A stretch of DNA of 64,000 nt, from the NCBI GenBank assembly GCA_032622095.1, contig CP136066.1:56820609-56884608 (forward strand). The letters run 5' to 3'. Source of the stretch: Siphonodentalium dalli. Taxonomy: Eukaryota > Mollusca > Scaphopoda > Gadilida > Siphonodentaliidae. The translations under genes and the position numbers were made by a program. Every line of letters begins with the position of its first letter. Position 1 is the first letter of the stretch. Of the stretch, positions 55,559-64,000 are shown piece after piece. The notes below the pieces were generated by a model. It did not search any database. It worked only from the letters and a program-made list of their open reading frames with translations, and was not told where the DNA came from.

Positions 55559-55756
55559 ATGGAAGGCCTGTTCAAAAATAGTGGTCACAGTGTCCAGTCA
55601 AATATAGTTTCTTCTGATATACAAGAAAATGCAGTTAGTAGCACAAGACTTTTCAGGATCCTACCAATACTGACATCTGACAAGGGTTTTAGAACAGACT
55701 CATCGACTGACATAAACAACTCAAAATCTCGCTCTGTGCCTGGCACATGTAGCTGA
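55559..55756 (+). other. Short repeat-borne open frame, 65 codons
   Basis: Begins MEGLFKNSGHS and ends SRSVPGTCS, Ser/Asn-rich. Two paralogues at 20421 and 27029 start identically but are stopped by TAA or a frameshift after 26 and about 38 codons. Being open in one of three copies of a non-coding-looking repeat is weak support for a gene. Confidence 0.2.
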
Positions 55757-56219
55757 TATATGTGCGCAGCAACATTTCGTTTTAACTAAGAATATTTAGC
55801 CAATATATAGCACCATGAACAGAGGAGCACCTGGAAATTTCTTTGAAACATCTGTATCTTCATGGAAATATGATAGCCAGGTGTCCTCGAGATCTTAGTC
55901 CAACCCACTAGATTGGTTGATACATCTCAGTATGTAAAACCCAATTATCATCTTTTATCGAACTAATGTGTTTATGATGTTCATGTATCATATTATAACG
56001 TCTAATGTATACGCAGTTGTAAATAAATAAATACTTCATTATTGGTGGAACGGATTAATCGCGATAAACAGAATGACAATTGACAAGGTGGGCCACTACT
56101 TATATTCCATGACTGTAATAATCATGTTTTGTGATGCTATTTGAATATACAATTTATGAGAACACGTATAACACATTAAGCAAGAGCATTCTCTATTACC
56201 AGCAAATATCCACAGCATA

Positions 56220-57171
56220 TCTATTATATATTTTGGAAGATCTGTGTGTGTGTGTGTGTGTGTTCGCGATGGACTCGAACACGGCTGGACCGATTTCGAC
56301 CAAACTTGGTACGGACACGTAATTCGGCCCGGGAACGAACATGGGCCCGTCCATTTGTCCGTGTGGCGTCACCTTGACCTTCAAAACTCAGATATCGGGA
56401 TCCGCAGTGCTATCACGCCGGATTTAGCACTGCGATACAGGGAGGATAACTCTATATTCATACGTCGACGAACGTACGCAATTTGCAGGCAATTACGCAT
56501 CGTGTATTTTTCCCAAAATTATAACATTTACAATATATATTGTCAATTTGCAGGCTATTAAAAATCGTGCATCTATCCCAAAATATATCATTTATTACCA
56601 TTTCTGATATATAAATTTTGTTACAGCTAATATTCTTAGGTCTATTGTCGATAGATTTATTTTTTGTATATTCACACCACGCATAGGCTCAAGCTGTTTA
56701 CATTTACCCCGCGGGTCTGGAATCTCATACAAGAATCCATTTAGCTGAAATGGAATCTGCCGGTGGCCCCAAGCCGTCTATGTCAACAACATCGAAATTG
56801 TTCCACTTTGACTGCGAGAAAATAATTACAATTTATCTTTACGTTGAAGCTTGATAATTAATGAGCGTGTATATGAGGCGCGTTTACATACTTTAGTGGA
56901 AATCAAATCGGGTAAAACTGGCGGATTTTTACGGATAGGGTATCTCGGTATCCGCTGGGCCGATTTCCCGGTATCCGCTTGCCCAATTTCCACCATTTTT
57001 GGGGTGTTGGTGTTGGAAAACTGCCAGACGGATTTTGACAAAATTTGATACTTAGTGGTAATTGTTTCCAGGGAGTGTTTTGGACGGGTCAAATCGTGAC
57101 CCCACCTGACCTTGACCTTCAAAATGGTCAATTCAATGTCAAAGCCCGGACGAAGTCGGGTCACCTTCTAG
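56220..57171 (+). mobile_element. Helitron-like non-autonomous element, 952 bp
   Basis: Starts TC (56220, after A) in TCTATTATATATTTTGG and ends CTAG (57168-57171) before T, with a hairpin CCCGGACGAAGTCGGG (57145-57160) seven bases before the terminal CTAG. These are the Helitron end rules. A GT microsatellite (56242-56262) follows the 5' end, and GGACCGATTTCGACCAAACT units and ACCTTGACCTTCAAAA words recur in the body. No Rep/helicase. Confidence 0.6.
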
Positions 57172-57177
57172 TATATA

Positions 57178-57210
<33 letters not shown>

Positions 57211-57667
57211 GCTATATATATATATATATATAGCTATATATATATATATATTTAAGTAGTTTGTATTCCATATGTACAGTTTCATATATTCATAAAAGTA
57301 AGTAAGGCGTGGTTCTATAAAATATTTATTTTGCTAGGCCTTTCAATGGTTTACATGTCTTCGGGCAACATATATAGACATTATTACAACAAATGTATAA
57401 TTGTCTATGACGTCACCTTAACTCATGGTGGTGACGTCACTTCCTCAACGCCTGGTGGTGACGTTAGTCAGCTTTGGCATTTAGCTTTGGCCGAAATTTC
57501 GTATGAAAGTTTGTTCGGTCGCAAGCCTTTTTACCAAACTAAATGTCCGCATATTGTAGAAGGGAACACTGTCTATGATACTTAATTACAGTTAACGCAG
57601 TCTAATAAAAACACTTAGTGTCACTGCTGAATGTCACACGGTTTATTCTCACGACCTTAAAACTTAC
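57172..57667. other. (TA)n tract and non-coding sequence with CRE-like sites
   Basis: A long imperfect TA array spans 57172-57250. Three TGACGT words (57409-57460, one in the perfect palindrome GTGACGTCAC) lie within 60 bp in a small tandem repeat containing GGTGGTGACGT. They may be CREB/ATF-type sites or just repeat content. No gene is assigned. Confidence 0.35.
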
Positions 57668-57742
57668 AGACGAGTTAGAGCTGCTATCAGATGTTGTTGC
57701 TTCTAGTCCATTTCCGGTGGAATCTTGGGTGTCACTGGTATC
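57668..57742 (-). CDS. Candidate minus-strand exon (75 nt)
   Basis: On the minus strand, ATAATTTCAG|GATACC opens and AACTCGTCT|GTAAGT closes a 75-nt stretch (25 codons). In phase 0 it is open and rich in Ser/Thr/Asp (DTSDTQDSTGNG). Both splice sites are near consensus. The composition matches the end of the frame at 58375-58489. The gene is unknown, and no conserved domain supports it. Confidence 0.3.
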
Positions 57743-57909
57743 CTGAAATTATGCTGGAAATGTATTTCCCACAATGGCGATCAACATGAAGAAGAGTGTG
57801 TGCTGGATTAGAGAAAGTCAATATCGTTACATCAAAAGAACACTATTCATCATGACCATATATGTGTTGCTCGAGAACAAAAACTTATTAAGACCATGCT
57901 GCTCATTAA

Positions 57910-58351
57910 CCATTTACCCAACAGAACGGCCCTGTGCCAATGTATTCTCTTATATATGCGAGTCGACATCGCATATATAAGAGAATGCATTGGCTTAACA
58001 CATATTAAAAATGATAAAATTGTCAAAAAATGTAGAAAAATATTATTAAAATTGTTTTAAAAATGTAAAAAAAAAAAATGTTAAAAAATGTAAGAAAAAA
58101 TGGTAAAAAGTGTTTAAAAAGATTTTTTTTTAGGCCAATGCATTCTCTTATATATGCGAGGCGACCTATGGTCGACTCGCATATATAAGAGAATGCATTG
58201 GCACAGAGCATAACTGTAACCATCACAATGTGGTCAATGAACCGGTTCCAATGATATCCATATTTGTATGGTGTTATTGAGACAGACCGAAGATATTTTA
58301 GGCCGTTGAAGCTTTATTTGGGCGTTTTTGGCCGTTTTGTTGGGTAAAGGG
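57910..58351. mobile_element. piggyBac-type MITE copy 1 with internal hairpins
   Basis: Inverted ends CCATTTACCCAACA / TGTTGGGTAAAGGG are bordered by TTAA (57906-57909 and 58352-58355). Inside are two near-perfect hairpins built on GCCAATGYATTCTCTTATAT with TATGCGAGTCGAC turns (about 57935-57995 and 58135-58202). A low-complexity AAAATGTA/TTAAAA stretch lies between them. No transposase. Confidence 0.85.
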
Positions 58352-58374
58352 TTAATAAATTTATTCAAACTTAC

Positions 58375-58489
58375 ATGCTGGTTGGAAGTATCATATGCCC
58401 TTGATTCTCCTTGAGTTGGTTCCTCCATTGTTGTAGCTGTCGTGGCACTTTGTCTGGTGTTTTGAGAGTTGATGTCCCAGAATCTTGAT
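58375..58489 (-). CDS. Candidate minus-strand exon (115 nt)
   Basis: TTTCCAAAG|ATCAAG opens and CCAGCAT|GTAAGT closes it on the minus strand. In the phase ending in CAG CAT it reads MEEPTQGESRAYDTSNQH near its end, in phase with the exon at 57668. The MITE at 57910 would then lie in the intron. The acceptor is weaker than the donor. Low confidence without transcript data. Confidence 0.3.
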
Positions 58490-58594
58490 CTTTGGAAAGA
58501 GCATGACCATTTATAGTTATCAACTAGAATGCACTCTCTGGAGCTGCCTATACTTGCGCCCATTACACATTCGGCATGTGTTGCGGTGTCTTAC

Positions 58595-58660
58595 CAACAG
58601 CAGTTTGAATCACGGGTGCTGGCCCCTCGTTTGAGATATCAAATCTCAGTTCATCCATCG
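58595..58660 (-). CDS. Candidate minus-strand first coding exon (66 nt)
   Basis: ACTATTTCAG|CGATGGATGAACTG opens with an ATG two bases in, and the stretch ends ACTGCTGTTG|GTAAGA. It encodes about 21 residues (MDELRFDISNEGP). Its phase does not join cleanly to the frame I prefer for 58375-58489, so one of the boundaries may be wrong. Confidence 0.28.
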
Positions 58661-59337
58661 CTGAAATAGTTGTGTGTACGGACATAATATCTCTATTATC
58701 TCAAGTTGATATATTACACTATTATAAATGCTAGTCTTAGTAATACGTACGAGTTGTTTGACATATTTATAGAACATTATAGACATCGTTCATATAAAGA
58801 TACGAAACGAAGTTGTTGGCAGATGGAATGGCCATTCCGTGTAACACGAGTCGCAGCTGTCTGGACATCGATGCAGTCATGTCTGGTGTTTTGCGCGCCC
58901 ATGTAGCTCGTGACGTCCTGATGTGCGTCATGGCGTCATGGCGTCTTGATCGGTTTCCAGAAATAAATCATTCAAAATTGTTAAGTTATGAACGATTTAT
59001 TACCAAAATAAAACCAGATGACGATGCAAATTAAGTATATATCTTGATTTAAATTACAATTGATGCAACCATTTCATATTTTGCGTGTCCATTATTTACA
59101 GTATGTACTTCCGGTATGACGTAACATGTTCGCGGAAGGACAGACAACAGACAAAGATCCGAACCGAAAACATTACTTGCGTCCAGCATGGACTGGCGCA
59201 AGTAATGATCCATAAAACAAACTTCAATACTCCCAGAACACTGTCTAGTTAATTGTAATATATGCAAACACACCATAGTAATTTAACATATATAGTGTGA
59301 AATCGTGTGTATGTGTCACGAGCTGAACTATTATTAC
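58661..59337. other. No supportable gene
   Basis: Open frames of 66-75 codons without domains. The short dyad TACTTGCGTCCAGCATGGAC / GACTGGCGCAAGTA lies near 59173-59206. CpG-containing but no promoter can be fixed. Confidence 0.35.
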
Positions 59338-59397
59338 CTGAAGATGTTTTCCTCACTAACATATTTCCAAGTTCCTCCCTCAACTCCACAAGCGTTC
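59338..59397 (-). CDS. Candidate minus-strand exon (60 nt) with a diverged copy at 60.84 kb
   Basis: ATTATTACTTAG|GAACG opens and CATCTTCAG|GTAATA closes the 60-nt stretch. One phase reads TLVELREELGNMLVRKTSS. A diverged duplicate of its donor half is at about 60828-60868 (minus), where the AG before GT has become AT, so that copy could not splice there. Confidence 0.28.
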
Positions 59398-60010
59398 CTA
59401 AGTAATAATGCATTTTTGAAGAAAAAAAAACAATCTTCACATAGCTCACCTGGCCATATTAACTCTTGAATTAATGCCAATTTGCTGTGAGTTTCCCGGT
59501 TTCTATTGCTCAGTAGCTGCGCCCCCCGCATTCATTGTTAAACGACTAATTTCACATTTAAATATTGGGACACGGGTGGACTTGCACACACTTGGCAAAT
59601 AGACGATTACCTAACGTCATGGAGACGTTCGGATCATGTATGGAGAGGAGCTGTCAACCATACGTTTATGACGTCATTATGGGTTGTCTGGTGTAGCGTG
59701 ACGGGGGTAGGGGTATCTAAAGGATGTACAACTGGGCCGAGCGAAACCCTAAATGATAGAATTATTGAAATGCTTCAACTATTGGTAGAGTGGATAAAGA
59801 ATTTACTACATTGGGAATAACTGGTCAACTCATTACACTTGCTATACACATCCCAATTGGTAAGCTGAGGTCTGTCTGATAATATCATATGTCAGCATAA
59901 TATGGCATTTGCCGAAGGACCATATAGGTGCCATGGGTTCTCTCACATGGCGACATTACCTGAGTGACCGTGGATAAGTGATGTAGTATATGAACATCTG
60001 ACACAGCAGT
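59398..60010. other. No gene seen
   Basis: Mixed-composition sequence without open frames of note or repeats. Confidence 0.4.
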
Positions 60011-60290
60011 GGATAGGCTGGCACAGCTACCGTGTCGTCGACACTGCATGATTTGGGTAGCGTGGTGACTGAGATAAATGATACCAGTGGCTAGGGCGGC
60101 ACAGCGGCCGAATCGTCAACACTGTTTTACTGGATGGCCTAGCATCTGAGGAATCTGACACAGTGGATTGAGCGGCACAGCGGCCGGATCGTCAACACTG
60201 TATTTCCTGAATGGACTGACATCTGAGACTTCTGACACAGTGGATAGGGCGGCACAGCGGCCGGATCGTCAACACTGTCTACATTTTAAT
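60011..60290. repeat. ~77-bp degenerate tandem repeat, four units
   Basis: The word GGCACAGCGGCCGGATCGTC (diverged in the first unit) starts at about 60019, 60097, 60173 and 60250. Each unit continues with AACACTGT and TCTGACACAGTGGAT. The last unit abuts the TTAA of the following MITE. Confidence 0.85.
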
Positions 60291-60295
60291 TTTAA

Positions 60296-60744
60296 CCCTT
60301 TACCCAACAGAACTGCCATGTGCCAATGCATTCTCTTATATATGCGAGTCGACCATAGGTCGCCTCGCATATATAAGAGAATGCATCGGCTTAACACATA
60401 TTAAAAATGATAAAATTGTCAAAGAATGTAGAAAAATGTTATAAAAATTGTTAAAAAATGTAAGACAAAATTATAAAATTGTTAAAGAATGTAAGAAAAA
60501 ATGGTAAAAAGTGTTAAAGTGTTAGGCCAATGCATTCTCTTATATATGCGAAGCGACCTATGGTCGACTCGCAAATATAAGAGAATGTATTTGGCACAGG
60601 GCATAACTGTAGCCATCACAATGTGGTCAATGAACCGGTTCCAATGATATCCATATTTGTATGGTATTTTTGAGACAGACCGACGATATTTTAGGCTGTT
60701 GAAGCTTTATTTGGGCGTTTTTGGCCGTTTTGTTGGGTAAAGGG
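60296..60744. mobile_element. piggyBac-type MITE copy 2 with internal hairpins
   Basis: Ends CCCTTTACCCAACA / TGTTGGGTAAAGGG, bordered by TTAA at 60292-60295 and 60745-60748. The internal layout is the same as the copy at 57910, with hairpins at about 60322-60391 and 60527-60596. The second hairpin carries a few mismatches. The CCC start and TTAA duplication fit piggyBac; there is no coding capacity. Confidence 0.87.
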
Positions 60745-61610
60745 TTAAAGATATGTTTGGCTGTTGAATATGCAGTAAATTCACTCACTGCATATGGAAC
60801 TCTCTAGAATTGTCCTGAGTACAAGCTGAACCATTATTACATGAAGATGTTGTCCTCACTTACATATTTCTGTATAACTCCATTATAATTAGAATAGATG
60901 TTATACGGATTTGTTTTGTAAACATTTGACACAAAACTGTAGGCAGAGATATTCCATCTTTATTTATCTTTACAGACAAAAAACATAATTCCGCAAATTC
61001 TAATGCCAACTGAAATGTTCAAATGTATTGTGCAGTTCAATCATAGTGAGCATCGTTAGAATTGTTACTATGAGTGCGATGCGAAGACAATACAAGTTAT
61101 AGATTACATATTTTCTTCATAAAATGAAATGTATTATGGAACCACATAAATGTTCTTTGAGAAGTTAGTATACTCACTCAGAATATTTGCTAGACATAAA
61201 CATGTAAGAATTGTTTGCATTAAATGGAAACTACTTGTTTTTATATAACGTGTTGATCAAGTGGGACACATATCTGTTTTAGAACAGATTGCTCAGGCGA
61301 TATAAGATAAGAGATAAGTAAAGTTCTATAACTGCTACTCTTCGAATGTCATAGTTAGAAGCAATACTGAGTCTAATTAACATTGTTGACAAAATTACAG
61401 AATACAAATTTTGGTTTCTGTTAATAACTTAATAGTAAACACTATGGGCCGTTAGATAACCGAGAACAGATGATTATACTGTAACATATTCGAAATATAA
61501 TCAACATTAATCTATATAATCATTAATGAACAGGTTTCTTCGATTCATAACTGATATTTTATAATCAGGAAGCTATGTAAAACTGTTTGTAGGAAGAGAT
61601 ATTCCATCTT
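60745..61610. other. No gene; diverged exon-like copy
   Basis: About 60828-60868 resembles 59328-59368 (GCTGAACYATTATTACNTGA and AAGATGTT-TCCTCACT words). The word AGAGATATTCCATCTTTATT occurs near 60945 and 61592, a ~650-bp spaced direct repeat. Nothing else is supportable. Confidence 0.4.
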
Positions 61611-61616
61611 TATTTC

Positions 61617-61870
61617 CCCATGTGGGCCCGGGGTAGAATAGGCCTACCGCCCCACTGCGATGGGTAAACATCCCCTAACGTGGCACCCTGTATGCCGTGG
61701 GGTGCATCCCGTGAGGTGTGGTGTAGGAGTCCTGGATGTACCAGGGCGGTTGTATCACGTGAGGCATCGACTTGCGGATACGACATAGCTCATGGTCCTC
61801 TTTGGTCCTACATCTCTTCAAGATAGGTGGTTGAGTTGATCCGGCTCAATCAATTGGCTAATCACGCCTC
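61617..61870 (+). mobile_element. Possible SINE or repeat fragment
   Basis: GC-richer block starting CCATGTGGGCCCGGGGTAGA, distinct from its AT-rich surroundings. A similar GGGCCCGGGGTAGAATAGG head is, to my recollection, frequent in molluscan repeats. No clear A/B boxes are fixed and no tail is visible, so the class is uncertain. Confidence 0.35.
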
Positions 61871-61899
61871 TCCACATTGTTTCAGATTCAATTTTTATA

Positions 61900-62870
61900 C
61901 GCCCGTTTGAAAAAACGGCCGTATTATAGTATTGGTCTGTCCGTCCGGGCGTCCGTCCGGGCGTCCGTCCGTCCGTCCGGGCGTCCGTCCGTTAACCTTG
62001 TTTCCGGATGATAACTTTAGTTAGAGTGAACCAAATTTAATAAAATTTGGTATGTGGGTTTATTAGCCGAAAAGTAAGTTCAAGTTCGAATTTGGGTTCC
62101 GCCCGCCAATTTTCACCGGAGTTATGCCCCTTATTTGACGTTTTTTTACTTAGAAAATCCTTGAAATTTGTTGTCCGGATGATAACTTTAGTATAGTTTA
62201 TCGGAATGAATCCAAATTTTGGTATATTACTTTCTCCCACCAAAACACAGGTCAAGTTCGAACTTCGGTTCTGTCCGACCATTTTTGGCAGAGTTATGCC
62301 CCTTTTTCGACTCAGAAAATTCAGTTTTTCTTATGTTTTTTGGTTTCCGGATGATAACTCAATTTTGGAATGTTTACGCAAAACCCGTTTTTTTGTGGAT
62401 TACATATATCGAAATACAGCTCAAGTCCGAATTTCGTTTTAATCCGATAATTTTTGCGAGAGTTATGGCCCCTTTTTTGACGTAATTTGACTTAGAAAAT
62501 CCCTGAAATTTGTTGTCAGGATGATAACTTTAGTTAGAGTGAACCGATTTCAATCAAATTTGGTACGTGGGTTTATTAGGAGAAAATACAGCTCAAGTTC
62601 GAATTTGGATTCCGTCCGCCAATTTTCACCGGAGTTATGCCCCTTATTTGACGTAATTAATCCCTGAAATTTGTTGTCCGGATGATAACTTTACTAGAGC
62701 TTATCGGATTCAATGATAATTTGGTATATTACTTTCTCCCACCAAAACACAGGTCAAGTTCAAATTTGAGTTCCGTCCGCCAATTTTTACCAGAGTTATG
62801 ACCCTTTTTAACCAGTTTCCGCCGACCCAAGAGAGGGCGTATTTTGCACGCCAAGCGTAGCTCTTGTTGT
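61900..62870. repeat. ~170-bp tandem array of five units with GTCC microsatellite
   Basis: A small palindrome CGCCCGTTTGAAAAAACGGCCG (about 61901) is followed by a GTCC/GGGC microsatellite (61940-61992). Then come five units each starting TTTCCGGATGATAACTTTAG-like at about 62004, 62175, 62347, 62517 and 62678. Units include a GAACCGATTTCAATCAAATT-like core and GAGTTATGCCCCTT. Spacings are 171, 172, 170 and 161 bp. The right edge is near GAGAGGGCGTATTTTGCACG. The layout (microsatellite then CCGATTT units) parallels the Helitron-like copies elsewhere. Open frames are repeat translations. Confidence 0.85.
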
Positions 62871-63446
62871 TATGTTTTATTGCTCGTCTGTTGTTTGAAG
62901 TATTGTTTTCAGTTTTTTTTTTCGTGAATGATGTTTCTGTTTTGTTCTGTCTCTGTTCGTCTGATGATTTTTGAATGTTGAATCCTGTATTGTTCACGCC
63001 TGTCTTACTGTGGAGAGGTACCGGGAGGCTGATATATGCAGTGGATAAACAGATCACCGCTTCAGCTATGTACCAGTCTGTGGTCCGACCATAATTTAAA
63101 GGTTAGTCCACGGTGGCTGCTGGGCTAGTTGTCGATATATTGCTTTTTGTATGGCAACTCAAACAAAATAAACAACGTCTTGCTCGTAAGAATTATGACT
63201 CGCCAAGTTCCAATGATGCTGTGGTATTCTTTTTTATTTCAATTGGGTTCAAACATAAGCAGCTTGTATTTTCCAAATTAAAATTTTACAAGAATACTAG
63301 TATATGGTCTGTCAGAAAATAAATATCCCTCAGATAAGTAAAGAAATGAGCATGTGCAGGTCATTTCAGCCATAGTAGACGTGGTGTGATGATCAATCCC
63401 AGCACCAGTCAAACGTGGAAAATTATTCAAAACGCGAGAGGAAGCT
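62871..63446. other. No gene seen upstream of the LINE frame
   Basis: Sequence between the tandem array and the LINE-type ORF, with frames up to 69 codons and no domain. It may include the truncated 5' region of the LINE. Confidence 0.4.
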
Positions 63447-63983
63447 ATGGTAGCTGAAACAAAGGAACTAGAATATAAACTAAACGACCTTGAACAACAG
63501 GGCCGAAAGGATAGTATTCGGATATTCGGAATTCAGGAGGTAGACGGTAAGGAATCGGCCCAAGACTGCAGAGTTAAGACCCTTAACCTGTTCAAAACCC
63601 GCCTTAAAATTGACCTGGAACCATGGGAAATCGACATGTGTCACAGAATAGGCAAGAAGAGGTTAAATGAGGACAATATAACAGACATTCAACAAAACGC
63701 CAATCAACAGCCTAAAGTAAAAAGCTGTGCCATAATTGTTAAATTTACTAACAGGTTCACCAAATATGACATTATCGACGCCCGAAGCCAGCTGAAACGC
63801 TCAGGAATATCAATTGTTGAGGACGCAACACAACTGAACGCTCATCTGTTGGCAAAGGCATATAAGGCAAATCGTGTTCAAAACTCATGGCTAACTAATG
63901 GCAAACTGTATGCTAAACTCACAAATGGAAACATTGAGAAATTTCGAACGGAAGAAGAACTCAACACCCTAATTGGTGTCTGA
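63447..63983 (+). CDS. Non-LTR retrotransposon ORF1 (RRM-type nucleic-acid-binding protein)
   Basis: 178 residues. The N-terminal coiled-coil end (ELEYKLNDLEQQGRKDSIRI) runs into an RRM-like fold: RIFGIQE (beta1), WEIDMCHRIGK, SCAIIVKFTNRFTKYDII, and a C-terminal domain with KLYAKLTNGN. This is the layout of L1-like ORF1 proteins, which coat LINE RNA. The likely N-terminal part (longer coiled coil) is missing, since the frame is open only about 13 codons further upstream, so the copy is 5'-truncated or spliced. Reverse transcriptase (ORF2) would lie beyond the right edge. Confidence 0.8.
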   Translation: MVAETKELEYKLNDLEQQGRKDSIRIFGIQEVDGKESAQDCRVKTLNLFKTRLKIDLEPWEIDMCHRIGKKRLNEDNITDIQQNANQQPKVKSCAIIVKFTNRFTKYDIIDARSQLKRSGISIVEDATQLNAHLLAKAYKANRVQNSWLTNGKLYAKLTNGNIEKFRTEEELNTLIGV

Positions 63984-64000
63984 TCCAAATGAAAGTTTGC

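Larger units (their letters stand above)
53138..56219 (+). mobile_element. Helitron-like copy C, interrupted by a 646-bp insertion
   Basis: Starts with the same leader as 24560 (TCTATTTGCGAATGTCTG, CTGT tract, TTCTATAGAAATTCACAGGG). It continues with the unit series and then the ~1-kb unique 3' part shared with 26.7-27.7 kb, up to ATATCCACAGCATA. The hairpin-CTRR terminus seen at 27.7 kb is absent; instead another element starts at 56220. Confidence 0.5.

Noticed and set aside
56220-57171. Element nested inside Helitron-like copy C
   Set aside because: The sequence after 57171 does not resume the 3' end seen at 27.68-27.73 kb, so a simple nested insertion is not shown.

Overview
The window looks like the genome of a marine invertebrate animal, AT-rich and packed with mobile DNA. 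TTAGGG telomere-type hexamers, a tRNA-derived SINE, a non-LTR retrotransposon ORF1, canonical GT/AG splice signals on short candidate exons and a spliced Crypton-like exon all point to a metazoan. A lophotrochozoan such as a mollusc is my best guess from the style of the repeats, but no intact host gene is present to prove it.

The dominant object is one nearly complete Polinton/Maverick (polintovirus-like) element at 34271-51328, 17058 bp long. It has terminal inverted repeats that start AGTAGTAATGG and a 6-bp target duplication (AGTGTG). It sits in the third copy of a local host repeat whose two empty paralogues lie at 29.6-30.6 kb. Its right two thirds (38.8-50.7 kb, all + strand, gaps of a few bases or overlaps) carry protein-primed-type DNA polymerase B, a packaging ATPase, small basic/hydrophobic proteins, a retroviral-type integrase with chromodomain, a single-TM protein, penton-like and hexon-like capsid proteins, and an adenain-like protease. 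Its left 4.3 kb is an accessory island of divergent and convergent small genes: an OTU-like protein with Ser at the catalytic Cys, a CCHC zinc-knuckle protein and three unknowns. The island is built from duplicated bidirectional promoter cassettes, and four of its five gene ends carry a short GC hairpin with a compensatory base-pair change. The element is decaying: the polymerase has two frame breaks and a lost motif A aspartate, the integrase and hexon-like gene each have an in-frame TAG, and one small basic-protein gene has a stop plus a frameshift.

Around it, from left to right: 1-2.9 kb is a palindromic minisatellite enclosing interstitial telomere blocks. 4.1-4.8 kb is a hAT-type MITE with an exact 8-bp duplication. 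6.6-6.9 kb is a SINE. 6.9-14.4 kb is a large inverted repeat whose left arm was split by a roughly 2-kb insertion carrying a Crypton/DUF3504-like exon between direct repeats. 15.1-17.4 kb holds satellites and a TTAA MITE. 17.4-27.7 kb is a concatenation of Helitron-like repeats including a near-perfect 1.7-kb tandem duplication. 28.1-30.6 kb holds more repeats and a TTAA MITE. 33.3-33.6 kb is a broken THAP-like domain. To the right of the Polinton are more Helitron-like copies (51.4-57.2 kb), candidate minus-strand exons mixed with two TTAA MITEs bearing internal hairpins (57.6-60.7 kb), a 170-bp tandem array (61.9-62.9 kb) and a LINE ORF1 fragment at the right edge.
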